64,000 nucleotides of DNA. Source: Tilletia caries (Eukaryota > Basidiomycota > Exobasidiomycetes > Tilletiales > Tilletiaceae). The notes under the pieces are model-generated. The model worked only from the letters and a program-made list of their open reading frames with translations. It had not been told where the DNA came from and searched no databases. Below are positions 47,101 through 59,651 of the stretch, in pieces. The DNA lies in NCBI GenBank assembly GCA_032718865.1, contig JALUTQ010000004.1:434001-498000 (forward strand). Reading direction: 5' to 3'. How positions within the stretch are numbered: position 1 is the first letter of the stretch; each line of letters starts with the position of its first letter. Both the position numbers and the translations under genes were made by a program.

Positions 47101-47630
47101 GCATGGTACAGATGGATCGATCTTACAGCATTTCGCCTTGGGCTGCCCCGAAGCTGGCAACAGAGCCGGAGCGCCTTTGTCCCTGTTGAGAATGTGGCCG
47201 GCGACTCTGCCCCGATTCAACACTGCGATATCATCCGACTGGAAGGGGGGCGAAGTGAAGACAACGGACGGGTCAGCATTTACTTTGACCCAGCATGTAT
47301 GCAGTCTCGCAGCGGATGGAAAAATAGACTCACATCGTCGCCCAATGCCTGAAGACTCCAAAGACGCCAGCTGAGATTTTCAAGACGTTTACCTTGCTCG
47401 AGGAACTGGGACGCCTTGGAGACGCCCTGCCAGACCTGGATGAGGGCCTGCTCGGAATTGAGATTAGAGAAGGGTGCAAAAGGTTTGTTCTACCAAGCAG
47501 CAGTTCGTTTTCGTGAACAATTTCGCCCATGGCAAGGAGGAAGTCGTCAGCGAACGGGACGGGAAGGCCAGGGAAAGGAATGTAAAGATGGACTCACCCC
47601 TTTGACTTGGAGGGTAAGTGGTGCCGCCAT
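44124..47630 (-). CDS. GATA transcription factor, DUF1752 plus two zinc fingers (AreA/GAT type)
   Basis: Nuclear regulator, probably of nitrogen-catabolite genes by family membership. Four exons: 47598-47630 (11 codons), 47334-47489, 47092-47238 and 44124-47012; 3225 nt, 1074 aa. The upstream exons encode the fungal DUF1752 motif ([29 protein letters not shown]), which the large exon alone lacks. Two GATA fingers follow near residues 543-590 ([15 protein letters not shown]...[18 protein letters not shown]) and 627-680 ([14 protein letters not shown]...[18 protein letters not shown], then the basic tail VIKKRVRY). Long Ser, Gly and Gln-rich segments surround them. The donor of exon 3 (GTTCGT) is atypical. 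Classical AreA has one finger; this one keeps two with about 40 residues between them. Target specificity is inferred. Confidence 0.88.
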
Positions 47631-48766
47631 GCCTGAAGATACGCGGCGGAGGTCTTTGCCCGTTCAGTGCGGACCCCTTATTCTTCCTCCAGACCCAGCG
47701 AGGCTGAGAACAGGGCGCGGAGGCTGGAACCAAGTCGCGCAACGGTATGATCGGCAGAAGCGCAGGCTTCTTCGTCTGAGTCCGCGCAGCCGGGGGAGCA
47801 GAGAGGAGCAGAGCCTGTTTCTGGAGATGCGCAAGGAACGTCAGACGACGAGGAGCGCTGGAATTTGGATGGCGGAATGAAAGCCGGAGTGGTAATGTAT
47901 GCGCGCCTGCAGCAAAGAGGATTGGTGTAAACCAGATGGTCAGTCACTACTGGGAAATTTTCTTCCTGCCTCGTTCAGCAGTCCGCGCCCGGCGGCTCCA
48001 GTTTTTCGGAACAACAAGCTTGGCATGTTTTGCCCGCAAGGCCAGCGAGCCAGGCGCATGAACGCACGAACAACAGCTCGGCCACTCACCGCCGTGAAGA
48101 GTTGCGCCGTGTCTTGCTCGTGGATAGCTTCGGATCTTCGCCGGTGCAATGACCCAAGGCGTGAAGTTCGCGGGAACACCCGAGGAAGCTCAGACACCCG
48201 GTCGGCGGAGGACGGAGGGGATCCAAATGGGAAGAGCGGGGACGCGCTGGAGGGCTCGGACCGCCGGGAAAGAACGCAGCTTTGGAGCGAGATCTACGGG
48301 CAAAGAGGGAAGGTACGAAGAAGGCGATCAGCTGGGGGAGAGTGTCCGGCAAAATCAGACGGCGGATCTGCGCCCAGACTCACGCTGTGACGCGCGTGTT
48401 CTTTCTGTTCTTCGGCGCGCGCGCTCTTCTCTCTTTCTCTTCTCGGATTATTAGCAGACGCTTCACTTAGACGCTGATGGGAAAAGGATCAGCGCTTCAT
48501 CTTCGTGGGTAATAAGGCGCTCACAGCGAGAGAGGCATCAGGCAGCGGGTTAAGCTGCAAGCGGGAGGATTTATTCTTGAGCCCGATTGCCCGATCAGCA
48601 ATTTATCTGATGGCAACCACGTGCGTCTCCATCACGTGACTTGAATGCTCGGAGCCTTCCACCACTCACTGACCATCGCGGTCGCCTCAGAACTTACTTG
48701 ATGAGAAGCTCGCGCTCATCAGGAAGGCGGCCTGGACGAGCCTACAGCCAGACCAGCACAGCAAAC
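47631..48766. promoter_or_regulatory. Divergent promoter, GATA factor / prefoldin 5
   Basis: 1136 bp between two diverging start codons. Two TTATC/GATAA-type words (for example CGGATTATTAG near 48444 and ATTTATCTG near 48600) could be GATA sites for autoregulation, but such words are common. No gene that I trust; open frames here lack any family match. Confidence 0.4.
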
Positions 48767-49517
48767 ATGTCCGCAGACGGTGCAGGATCCCAAGGCGTCA
48801 GCATCGCAGACCTCAGTCTCCCGCAAGTGCGTCTTGTCCCTCCCCTCATGAACCCTGTACCGTCTTTCAATCTGACCTCACTCCTCATTCTCCACCTCCC
48901 ACAGCTCGCCGACGTGCGCCGCCAACTCGAACAAGAAATCGAACACCTCTCCGACTCCTTCGGCGCGCTCCGGACCGCACAAGCCAAGTTCAGAGCCTGT
49001 CTCGACGCGCTCCAGAGTCTCTCGGCGGATGGGGCCGAGGAGAAGGACACCTTGGTCCCGCTGACGGCGTCGTTGTATGTGCCTGGCAAGCTGGCGGATG
49101 TGGGACATGTGCTTGTGGATGTAGGGACGGGGTACTATGTCGAGAAGGTGAGTTTTTGATTCCTGTCTTTCAATATGCTCCTCGGGTGGGGTGGGTGGGG
49201 GTTTCTCACCATCATGCGTTTATGCTTGACTTTTTGGTCGGATCACCAGGACACGCCGGCAGCGAAGAAACTGTATCAGGAACGGGCCGACTTCGTAGGG
49301 AAGAAGATCGAAGAGCTACAAAGCATGCTCACGCAGAAGAACGGGAACTTGCAATCCGTCGTTGAGGTGCAGAGATTAGTGAGTAAATACCACTATATCG
49401 CGCTGGTTTTTTGCACAGCGCAGGGTGCTTTTCTGACTCAAGCTCATTCCCTCACGTACTGTGACCTTGCAGAAAGCCAGCGAGGCGCAACGAGGAGCGG
49501 CCACAGCGTCGGCATGA
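48767..49517 (+). CDS. GIM5: Prefoldin subunit 5 (alpha type)
   Basis: Subunit of the hexameric prefoldin chaperone that passes nascent actin and tubulin to CCT. Exons 48767-48826, 48905-49147, 49250-49378 and 49473-49517, all GT-AG, 477 nt, 158 aa, the normal size. Two coiled-coil helices (QLADVRRQLEQEIEHLSDSFGALRTAQ and the Lys/Glu-rich C-terminal helix ERADFVGKKIEELQ) flank the beta-hairpin core with VPLTASLYVPGKLAD and VLVDVGTGYYVEK, the typical signature. The ATG at 48767 gives the expected short N-terminus; an in-frame upstream start at 48701 is less likely. Confidence 0.95.
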
Positions 49518-49742
49518 TCCTCACGTTCCTGTTTCTCTCTCTCGTCACTTGCAATGTTCAGTTCATCTGTCGCCGATTATACACCACATGCGTCCAAGAA
49601 GATCTCCCATGCCTGCGATGTCACAAGCATGATTGGCTTCGATCTGCCTGACACACATGCGCGCATCGAAAGGCCGACGAGACGCCACCATGAACGAATC
49701 ACTATGGGCCCATGCAAAAGAAAAAGGAAGATGATTTGGACT
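49518..49742. other. Convergent intergenic region
   Basis: 225 bp between the stop codons of prefoldin 5 and PET191. No gene. Confidence 0.5.
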
Positions 49743-50359
49743 TCAACTTGGATTGATCCCCGCCGAAGCACTCGCACCCAGCCCCCCCGCTTCCGAGTCT
49801 GCCGGTGTGTATGCTGGTGATGATTGTACGCCGGGAGGCGAGAGAAAGTTCCCACGGAACCTGCGAGAGGCGGGGAAGGAGTGTGTTCAGTGGCTGGTAG
49901 CATTCATCGTGCGCGTACATTGGAGCAACGTACCTCTTCCTCATATCGAGCTGTTCGCAAGAGAGACAGAGATCAAAGCAAATTATTGAGCAAATCGCCT
50001 GTGAATCCCTCAAAACACAAGGCACATCTTTACCAAACAGCACTCACCATACTTCTCCGACACTCGACATAACTCCGGTACAAGCCCTTGCACTCGTCCG
50101 GCAACGCGTCTCGCAGCGAATGGTCCCGCAGACAGTCTTGAGCCGAGTTGCCCTGTTGAGCAACGCAGGGAGACGCGAGCAGGCAGTCGGCGAGGACGGA
50201 GCGGATTGGGGCGCACTGTAACAATTCCAATTCCAATTCCAATCCAATTCGAAGAGGGTGGTGTGTCAGAAATCCAATGACCGTGTTGTGGAAGTTAGCA
50301 GCACCTATGTTCTTCCCGCATCAGGCAAGGGGGGGAGATGAGAGACGCACCGTTGACAT
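49743..50359 (-). CDS. PET191: Pet191/COA5 cytochrome c oxidase assembly factor
   Basis: Small twin-cysteine protein of the mitochondrial intermembrane space needed to assemble complex IV. Four exons: 50351-50359 (nine bases, MST), 50048-50215, 49934-49950 (17 bases) and 49743-49860; 312 nt, 103 aa. Conserved cysteines appear as CAPIRSVLADCLLASPC, DCLRDH, LPDEC and YVECRRSM, followed by LDMRKRFRGN assembled across the last two joins, exactly the family end of the core. The tail is Ser/Pro/Gly-rich. All introns are GT-AG. The choice of the 9-nt first exon rests on the donor GTGCGT and the lack of a better ATG. Confidence 0.93.
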
Positions 50360-51598
<1,239 letters not shown>

Positions 51599-52827
51599 AG
51601 CTGTCCGACACCAACCCCTTTCATACCCTCGAGGCTTGAGAAACGGCGCCGACTTCTTCCAACCCCTGATCAACTTCGCATCTGCTCTTTTGGTTACGGG
51701 CCAACTCGATCTACAAGACAATTCCTTGATCAACTTGGTCATCGCCATGTGTCCTCTGGCCATTCCTGCTTGCGGGACTTGCCCATGACCTTCCTGCCCT
51801 ACCCTATCCCGGCCCTCGCTCGACTCGCTCGAAACGACCGTTCTGTACACCATCCTCGCGTCTTCTCGGCCTCGCTCTCGCTATCTTCGTATTTCTGCCC
51901 GTCGTCCCTCCCATGATCGATCGTCCCATTCAACCCTATCCCCATCCGAAGGCCTTGCGGTCCATGATCGCTCGCAGCCCCTCTGGTTAATCTCGTTCTT
52001 CCACCGCTTCTCCTGTATGGCTCTCTCTCTCTCTCTCTCTCCGTCAATTGTACTTCTGGCCTTCTGAGTTCTGACCTGGTCGACTCGTTCATCGTTCATC
52101 GCGTTCACCGGTGGGAGATGTTGGGAGGGAGCGGGCTATGGATGCAGGGATGAATGGTGGATCCCGTACTGACCCCGTACGGCTCGGATCCGTGTGGTTC
52201 CTGAATCCTGCCGATCCTTTTAGACTTTTTTGAGCACTTTAATTTTGACGATCATAATTCATAGGCCGGACGACCGGGTGGAGGCGGGGAATACGTAAGC
52301 AGGAGGTGGTGTCTTGGGATTCGGTGAACTGGTGGTGAGGAGTTCGAAGGAGAGTTAGAGGGAGGGAAGCCGGGAAGGACCGAGCGAAAGGCGGCCAGGC
52401 GGGAGGAGGAGCGGGCGGCTGTTCATGCTGGTGTGGTGCCACTCTGGCTGGGCTGGTTGGGTGAACCACAGCTCAACAAAGCGGTGGGCGGCGGCCGCAG
52501 GTGTTGGACTGGCTGGTGTGTGTTTTGTGGTAAATTATCTTGCCACTTTTCCCCCGTCGGTCAGGAAGAAAGTAACGCGAGTCAGTACCATCCCAACTCA
52601 GTGCGCGCGCTCTCATCAGTAGTGTCCGCCTTTCTTTCATCCGCGCGTCTCGCTCACACTCTCCTTTCCCACAGCTTCGTATCTCCACTCTCTGCGGTTA
52701 GTAGTATCGCACTCGCCAGGTTGAGAATTGTGACTGGCGAGAGCGCTGACGGCCTTATCATCATCCCACACAGACACACACACCAAAGTACAAGTACATA
52801 CACACTCGCTCACACGCTCTCGCCGCC
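51599..52827. other. Intergenic, with (TC)n tract
   Basis: 1.2 kb between the ubiquitin-AN1 stop and the HMG-CoA reductase start. A (CT)n microsatellite lies at about 52020-52040. The last 200 bp are CA-rich leader-like sequence. Open frames without family match; no gene supported. Confidence 0.45.
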
Positions 52828-55800
52828 ATGCCAGCAGCAGCAGCATCGCGGGCAGCAGCCTCCAAGGCAGCACCCAAGTCATCGCCCTGGAAGAACCCGC
52901 TCAGGGGCCTGGCTGAGGTCGCGTCCCGTCGGCCCATCGAAATCATCGTGTCCACGTTTGTCATCGTCACCCTCGCCTACTTCCAGATCATCCACGCCAT
53001 CACTCACTCCCATTTCTTCGCCCCCTTCGACCCGGACACTTCCGCCGCCGCAGTCGTCCCCGCATGGCTCCAGACTGCCACCAGCGTCTTCAGCTCCGCC
53101 GGCGAGTCAGCTGCCGCCAAACTCGCCTCCTCAGCACCGGCCACTACTGACTCGCTCACCACCCACACCTTGGTTCGACAGGCCAACGCAGGCGGTCTCT
53201 GGACACAGTGGCATGATCAGCCACCGCGTACCGCCGCTTCCGCCTCCTTCATCGTCAATCTCGCCTTCCTCGCCGATTCTACCCACCAGACCTCGTCCTC
53301 CTCGGCCGGCTCACCACCCTCCCTGTCCAAGCTTGCCGACGCACTTAACACCAAGCTCGCAGCATCATCGTCCGCGACCCTGGCACACCAGCCACACGCC
53401 GGTTACACCGGTCCGGTCCACCTCACCGATCCCGCCTCGAACGCGACGACCATCGCCTTCTCCCGCATCTCCAATTTCCCAGACACCACCGACGGCACAC
53501 GCGTCTTCCTCGAGACCTTGACCAACCCTGCCAGTCTGAATGAGATCATTGACGACGTTGGCGGGAGTCACTCCTCGCGCGAGGCCGAGACGGGCAAGCG
53601 CACCGCCAAGACGGCTAACGAACAGAACTATCACTTGCTTCCCCTCCTTTCCGACCTGGTCTCGACCCACCCGAACGGGAACACGCGCCGCTCTAGTGCT
53701 GCCGACGAGCTTCGCAACTTCCGATGGATGGCCTATGGCATTCGGTCCCTCGTCGTCCGCTTCTGGGCACTTCTCCAGGTACGCACTCATTCCAGCGCCC
53801 CTCAGCGCATGGATCATCCTTTTTCCTTTCTCATCTTTCTGACGCGTTTTTGACTCAACACACAGCAAGCGGACTCGGCCGACATCTTCGTCATGCTCAT
53901 GGCATATATCCTGATGCATGCCACTTTCGTCAATGTCTTCCTCTCCATGCGCAAGTTTGGCAGTCGCTTCTGGCTCGGATCCTGTATCCTCGCGTCCTCC
54001 ATCTTTTCCTTTGTCGTCGCGCTCTCCGCGGCATACTGGCTCGGTGTCACCGTCGACCCCGTTTGCCTGAGCGAGGCCCTGCCGTTCCTGGTCATCGTCG
54101 TCGGATGGGAGAAGCCGTACCTTCTTGTCAAAGCCGTCTTTACCCACCCCGATTTCTCTCAGGCGCAGCGATCCACCAAGCAGGCCGCCAACGGAAGTGT
54201 CGAGGGAGCCAACCTCACTGCGAACCTGAACGGCGCATACAGCACACAGAGCGCCCTCGCTCAGCTCGACCCCAGCGCAGCCACCGACGACGTCACTACC
54301 GAAGAGCAGTTCGTCCGAGCCCTCACCGCCCGTCTCGAGGCCGAACCCGAACTCCGGCTTGCAGCGCCTCCCGCCCCCGTTCCCGCCCACGAGATCGTCA
54401 CCTCCGCAGTCCAGCGCGTCGGCCCGCAGATCGTGCGCGACTACGCGACCGAGATCGCCGTCCTTGCCGTCGGAGCCACCTCGGGCGTGTCTGGCCTGCG
54501 CGAGTTCTGCCAGCTGGCTGCGCTCATCCTCATCTTTGACTGTGCTTTCCTCTTTGGCTTCTTTGTCAGTATCCTCAGTGTCATGGTGGAGATTCAGCGG
54601 ATTCGGCATCTTCAGGCTCGGCACAAGGATGGCAAGGCCACCGGCAAGGCTTCCTCGATTCTGAGTGGTAGTGGGGTGGGGATCTCCACTCCGCCCAATA
54701 TGGACTCGGACGAGGTGACAACTCCTACTCAGGTGAAGAAGGGTCTCAATGGATCCGCCCAGAAGAAGTCGGGCGCGCACGACACCCTCTCACTCTGGAA
54801 GCGGGTCTCCAACTACCTGCTCGGCAAGAGCGACGTCTCTGAAGAAGGTGGCCACAACGAGAAGGCCAACCCGATCGCCAAGCTCAAGGTCCTGCTCATC
54901 ACCGCCTTCCTGGCGCTGCACTCCCTCAACCTGGTCTCTACTCTCACCACCCAGTCCGCCTTCACGCGCCACCACTCCATCCAGGAGCCCACGCCGTACC
55001 AGACCTTGCAGGAGAGCTCCGAACTGTACTCGATTGCGCCGAACTCGGCCGTGCTCGCTCCGATCTTGGAAAAGTTGGCCCTGACGCTGCCTGCGGATGT
55101 TGATCTGGTCGTGCGCGTGTCAGAGCCGGTATTTGTGATTTTGGTGCAGGACGACGAGCCGATGCCGAGTCCGGCCGCCAAGCGTTCGCTTTCGAGCTTT
55201 GCTGTGAACCAGTCCTCCGTCGGCGGTCGTCGTGGGATTGATTCTCACGCGGCGAGCCGGATCGCGGCCAGTCTCAAGCGTCGGAGTGCGGGACAGCAAG
55301 AGTCGCTCTCGCTGGACGTGCTGGACAGCTTTATGAGTGGGTGGACGATCATCGCGGGTGATCCTGTCATTAGCAAGTGGATGAGCTTGGCGCTGGCGAT
55401 TAGCATCTTCCTGAATGGGTACCTGCTCAAGGGGATCGCGACTGGGAACGCGGCGGTTGCTCAGCGCAACGCAGTAGGCGCGGCTGCCTATGCCGCCGCG
55501 CGCATGATTGGCGCCCACTTGACTTCGGAGGAGGCCAAGACGTCGTCCCACTCCAAGGCGCCCTCGGTCACGCACACGGAGACTTCCTCGCAGGACACGC
55601 AGGTGCGGGACTACAACCGACGCATGTCCGCTGTCGCTTCTGAGCAACGTGTCCTTGCCCCGAATTCGAAACGTACGGGAGCGAACGGTACGGTGGGCAA
55701 CACTTCGATCGTCGTGCCTGCTGCGCGCCCTGACCCCCTGTCCGGGATGAACAAGACGCTAAACGGGCCGATCGCTTTGGAACGGACGTCGATGGTGGGT

Positions 55801-57495
55801 CAGGACGGGGACGCGCCGCCGCCGCGGCCCTTTGATGAACTCGTGGAGATCTACGACGGCGGCGCGGGCGTGTTCTTCCTGAGTGACGAAGAGGTTATCC
55901 ACCTGGCCCAACGGGGCAAGATCCCGGCGTACGCGCTCGAAAAGACGTTGCAGGACTTTGAACGGGCGGTGCGAATCCGTCGGGCGCTCATCTCGCGCGC
56001 GTCGAATACGAAGACGCTCGAGATGAGTCTGTTGCCTCATGCGGCGTACGACTATGCGCAGGTTATGGGTGCGTGCTGTGAGAATGTGATTGGGTACATG
56101 CCGTTGCCCGTGGGCATTGCGGGCCCGCTCAATATTGATGGGGTGATCATGCCTATCCCGATGGCGACGACGGAGGGTACGCTTGTTGCGTCTACGTCGC
56201 GTGGGTGCAAGGCGCTCAATGCCGGGGGTGGAGTTATCACGGTGTTGACGCAGGATGCGATGACGCGTGGTCCTGCGTTAGAGTTCCCCTCGGTCGTCAG
56301 TGCGGCGCGGTGCAAGAGGTGGATCGACTCGCAGGCGGGCGCGGGGATCGTCAAGGCTGCGTTTGACTCGACTTCTCGCTTTGCGCGGCTTTCTTCGCTC
56401 CGGTGTGTACTGGCGGGCCGGACACTGTATGTGCGGTTCGCGACGTCGACAGGTGACGCGATGGGGATGAACATGATCTCGAAGGGAGTGGAGAAGGCGC
56501 TCGATCTGATGCAGTCCGAACACTTCCCTGAGATGCGCGTCCTCTCCCTCTCGGGCAACTACTGCACGGACAAGAAGCCGGCGGCGATCAACTGGATCGA
56601 AGGTCGGGGCAAGAGTGTCGTCGCCGAGGCCGTCCTGTCCGGCGCGACGGTGAAGAGCGTGCTCAAGACGACGGTGGCCGACTTGGTCAACTTGAACCTG
56701 AAGAAGAACCTGATCGGGAGCGCGATGGCGGGCTCGATCGGCGGCTTTAACGCGCACGCTGCCAACATCGTCACGGCCATCTACCTCGCGACGGGCCAGG
56801 ACCCTGCGCAGAACGTGGAGAGTTCGAACTGTATGACGTTGATGGAGGCCATCAATGATGGCAAAGATCTGCTGGTCACCGTGTCGATGCCTTCGATTGA
56901 GGTCGGCACTGTGGGTGGGGGCACGATCCTGAGCCCGCAGCGGGCGATGTTGGAGATGATGGGGATTGCGGGTGCGCATCCTACGACGCCTGGTGCGAAT
57001 GCGCAGCGGTTGGCTAGGATTATCGCGGCGGGTGTTATGGCGGGCGAGTTATCGCTTATGGCGGCGCTCAGTGCTGGGCATCTGATCAGAGCGTGAGTTT
57101 TCCGTACCTCTCAACAACTCCCCGTTGCTTCCTCCTTTGAATGCTGACGCTGACCCGAACTTCACTCTTTTTTACAGACACATGGCGCATAACCGGTCAC
57201 AGCCTCCGACACCAGGGACGATGACTCCTGCGCCTCGACCGGAGACGCCTAAGCACTTTGCTGCCACGATGAGTGAGTGCTCTTCCCCCCGGAAAACCTG
57301 CGCACACGCGCATGTATTGTGTCCAGTCCCGTGTTACTCGACTTCTGACCACCTAACCCTCGCTTTTTCCCGGCGATTCCCTTCGTGCCATTTGCTTCAG
57401 CTCCCCTCGTCGCTCCTGCATTACCGTCGGGCTCGTCTCGCGAACATCTAGGACCAGCCGACCGGAGGACAGCAAGTTCGTCCTCGCCTGCATGA
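52828..57495 (+). CDS. HMG1: HMG-CoA reductase with sterol-sensing domain
   Basis: ER membrane enzyme making mevalonate, the committed step of sterol and isoprenoid synthesis. Exons 52828-53778, 53866-57092, 57178-57272 and 57401-57495, GT-AG, 4368 nt, 1455 aa. A first membrane segment lies near residue 40, and the sterol-sensing membrane block at about residues 317-600 ([41 protein letters not shown]). After a long linker comes the catalytic domain with [46 protein letters not shown] and the catalytic histidine in AGHLIRAH. The last two exons add a Pro/Thr/Ser-rich tail; the final join (ATG A + CT CCC) is less certain than the others. Works downstream of the acetyl-CoA made by ATP-citrate lyase. 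Confidence 0.96.
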
Positions 57496-58384
57496 TGGAG
57501 ACGTCTCTCCGAATATCCCATTCGAGCTGGGGGCACCGTATCCCTGGCCCTCCCCCCCCCCTTTTTTTTCTTGCCTTGTTCGTTTGGTCTACGCGGCGGC
57601 TCATCTGTTTTCGAAGAAGACCTTTTCCTTCCTTCCTTGCACAAGTTTCGACTCCTCTACTTTATGACGCTTTCGATACGGTTGGGATTTCGGGGGACGA
57701 AGGGACGGCGAGTCTTGTGGGAACGACTTTGTGACCCGGCCCAAGAACACGGGGGCCTGTAATTCGTTCCGATGGTGGAACATCCAGAGGGATCTGGAGC
57801 CCCCTGCTCGGCGCTCATCCCTTGACTCTGTCTTTGGTCACGTCTCTCTCTTCCGGACCCCTCCTCCTACTCCCCTCCCCTTCCCCAGACCACACACATC
57901 TCTACGTATCTTCCCTCTCATTGATCTTCCCCTGCTCGTCTAACCCCCCTCTCCAAAGCCCTCCCAAAAGCCCTTCATATACAATTTACACACATCGAAC
58001 ACGTTGCCTTCCTGCAAAACACTTTCATCCTCCCTTCGCATCTTACCTTTACTGCCTTGACGTAGCGTCCTTGCCTAATACTCTACGATGGTGACTTTGG
58101 CCTGCCCTTCTGCTCTCACTCTGGTCTTGCGCTCCCGTTCTCCATACACCATGCCTAGTTTCGTATCCGCTCCTCTCCAGCAGGGCGAGGAAAAAGTCCT
58201 TCGTTTCCCCCCTTCTTCGTCATCCAAAGAAACCTTGCATATCGCTCGTCGTCTTTCACGCCACCAGGGCACGGTCCTTTCCACCGCTGAAATGAGCGTT
58301 GTTCTTGCGGCCTGCGAACTCGCCGGGGGGTTGAGATGAAGAGAAATCCAATTGGATGAAAGAGACCTGCTCTACTTATGGTCT
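57496..58384. other. Convergent intergenic region
   Basis: 890 bp between the HMG-CoA reductase stop and the LOG gene stop. Pyrimidine-rich (57535-57570 and 57840-57990). An 83-codon plus-strand frame at 58088-58339 begins with ATG but has no family match or splice support; I do not call it a gene. Confidence 0.45.
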
Positions 58385-59243
58385 TCAGTTCACGGTCGAG
58401 TCCTTGTTATCCTTAGCGTCCCAGTCCCAGTATCCCTGGGTGGACGAGATCTGTCGGCCCTCTCGTTCTACAGCCTCGACGACGTGCTTTCCCCAATCAG
58501 CGTCGACGTCGACAAAGGTGACCAGCGACGTATTCTCGGCGTGGATGAAGCCTGAGGAGACGGCTTGATCGATGAGTGCTTTGAGTGGGGTGAAGAATCC
58601 GTTGATATTGACGAGGATCATCGCTGCAAGACACAGAACCAGTCAGCAGCTTCGTCGCCCACGCAGGCAGCGTGTGTAACCCAGTTCATGCTTACGCTTC
58701 CTGTGAATGCCGAGCTGACTCCAGGTCGTCATCTCCAGGACTTCCTCGAAGGTGCCAAAGCCACCGGGAAGGCCGATGAAGCCCAATCCGGACTGGTCGG
58801 CCATGATCTGCTTGCGCTCGTGCATACTTTCGACTGCGATCGACTCGAGCCTGTGGGCATCTTGCGGAGCGGCTTTCAAGGTTCGGCTGCCTTCGCCTTC
58901 GTTAGAGGTGGATGGTGCATCGCCGGTGTCGTTCTCGCCGGCGGGCCTGCGTATTTTTGCGATCATCGTCTTGGGCATCACTCCGAGCACCCGTCCGCCA
59001 GCCTTGAGTGCGGCACTGGAGACCTCACCCATGCTGCATGGGCCCAAAGAACAGGGTAAGCCGCGCTCTCACTTCTGATATGCATCGTGTGTGTTGAACC
59101 CACCATCCTCGCTGTCCGCCTCCATAGACGAGCCGCCAGCCGCGTGCTGCGATGGCGCGTCCGACATCTGCGGCCGCTTCGAGAAACACGGGATCAGAAC
59201 CGGGCGACGAGCCGCAGAACATACAAACAGAAGAGTCAGCCAT
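58385..59243 (-). CDS. LOG-type nucleoside 5'-monophosphate phosphoribohydrolase
   Basis: Lysine-decarboxylase-like (LOG) family; characterised members release cytokinin bases or other purine bases from the nucleotide. Exons 59104-59243, 58696-59033 and 58385-58623, GT-AG, 717 nt, 238 aa. Visible: the Rossmann-type start [31 protein letters not shown] across the first join, [21 protein letters not shown] and the active-site [10 protein letters not shown], then [13 protein letters not shown] across the second join. An acidic, Ser-rich insertion of about 35 residues sits between GVMPKTM and ESMHERK. The true substrate in this fungus is unknown. Confidence 0.93.
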
Positions 59244-59651
59244 GTTGAAGGTGAAGAAGCAGGACAAGGACAAAGCAAGGCTGGTTCTTCCTCTCGAGTC
59301 CGCCTCCCGTCTGCGGGAACAACATTCTTCCAGGCGGACTGGCGCGACAATTCCCCCGATGCTGGATGATGACAACGTGCAGATTCCAGAAGATCGTGAA
59401 GCTGGGACTTTGGTCGCCTGCTGAGTAGTGCTGACTGCTGACTCGCTGACTGCTGAGCATGCCAGCCTCGTCCTACATACTCCTTGCTGAGCACAGCATA
59501 ACCTTCGCTCGCTCGCTGACCGCTGACTGCTGCTGAGAAACGAAAAGCTATAAGAGCAGAGCTGAGATCTTCTCATCCCGTCCTGTGTCTGTCCCCCCTT
59601 CATTCGCACTTCTTGCTCATCTCCCTCTCCTCAGCTCAGCTCATAGCCGCC
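59244..59651. promoter_or_regulatory. Divergent promoter, LOG / CRY-DASH, with GCTGACT repeats
   Basis: 408 bp between diverging start codons. The word GCTGACTGCTGA and variants recur at about 59430-59460 and 59505-59540 (some eight GCTGA units). This may be a minisatellite or a cluster of binding sites. No light-response element could be assigned. Confidence 0.5.

Noticed and set aside
53365..54780. 471-codon minus-strand frame opposite HMG-CoA reductase
   Set aside because: Mirror of the real coding strand, low-complexity Gly/Asp/Arg composition, crosses the intron of the real gene.
58088..58339. Small gene of 83 codons between HMG-CoA reductase and LOG gene
   Set aside because: No recognisable motif, located in a pyrimidine-rich convergent spacer; chance open frame.
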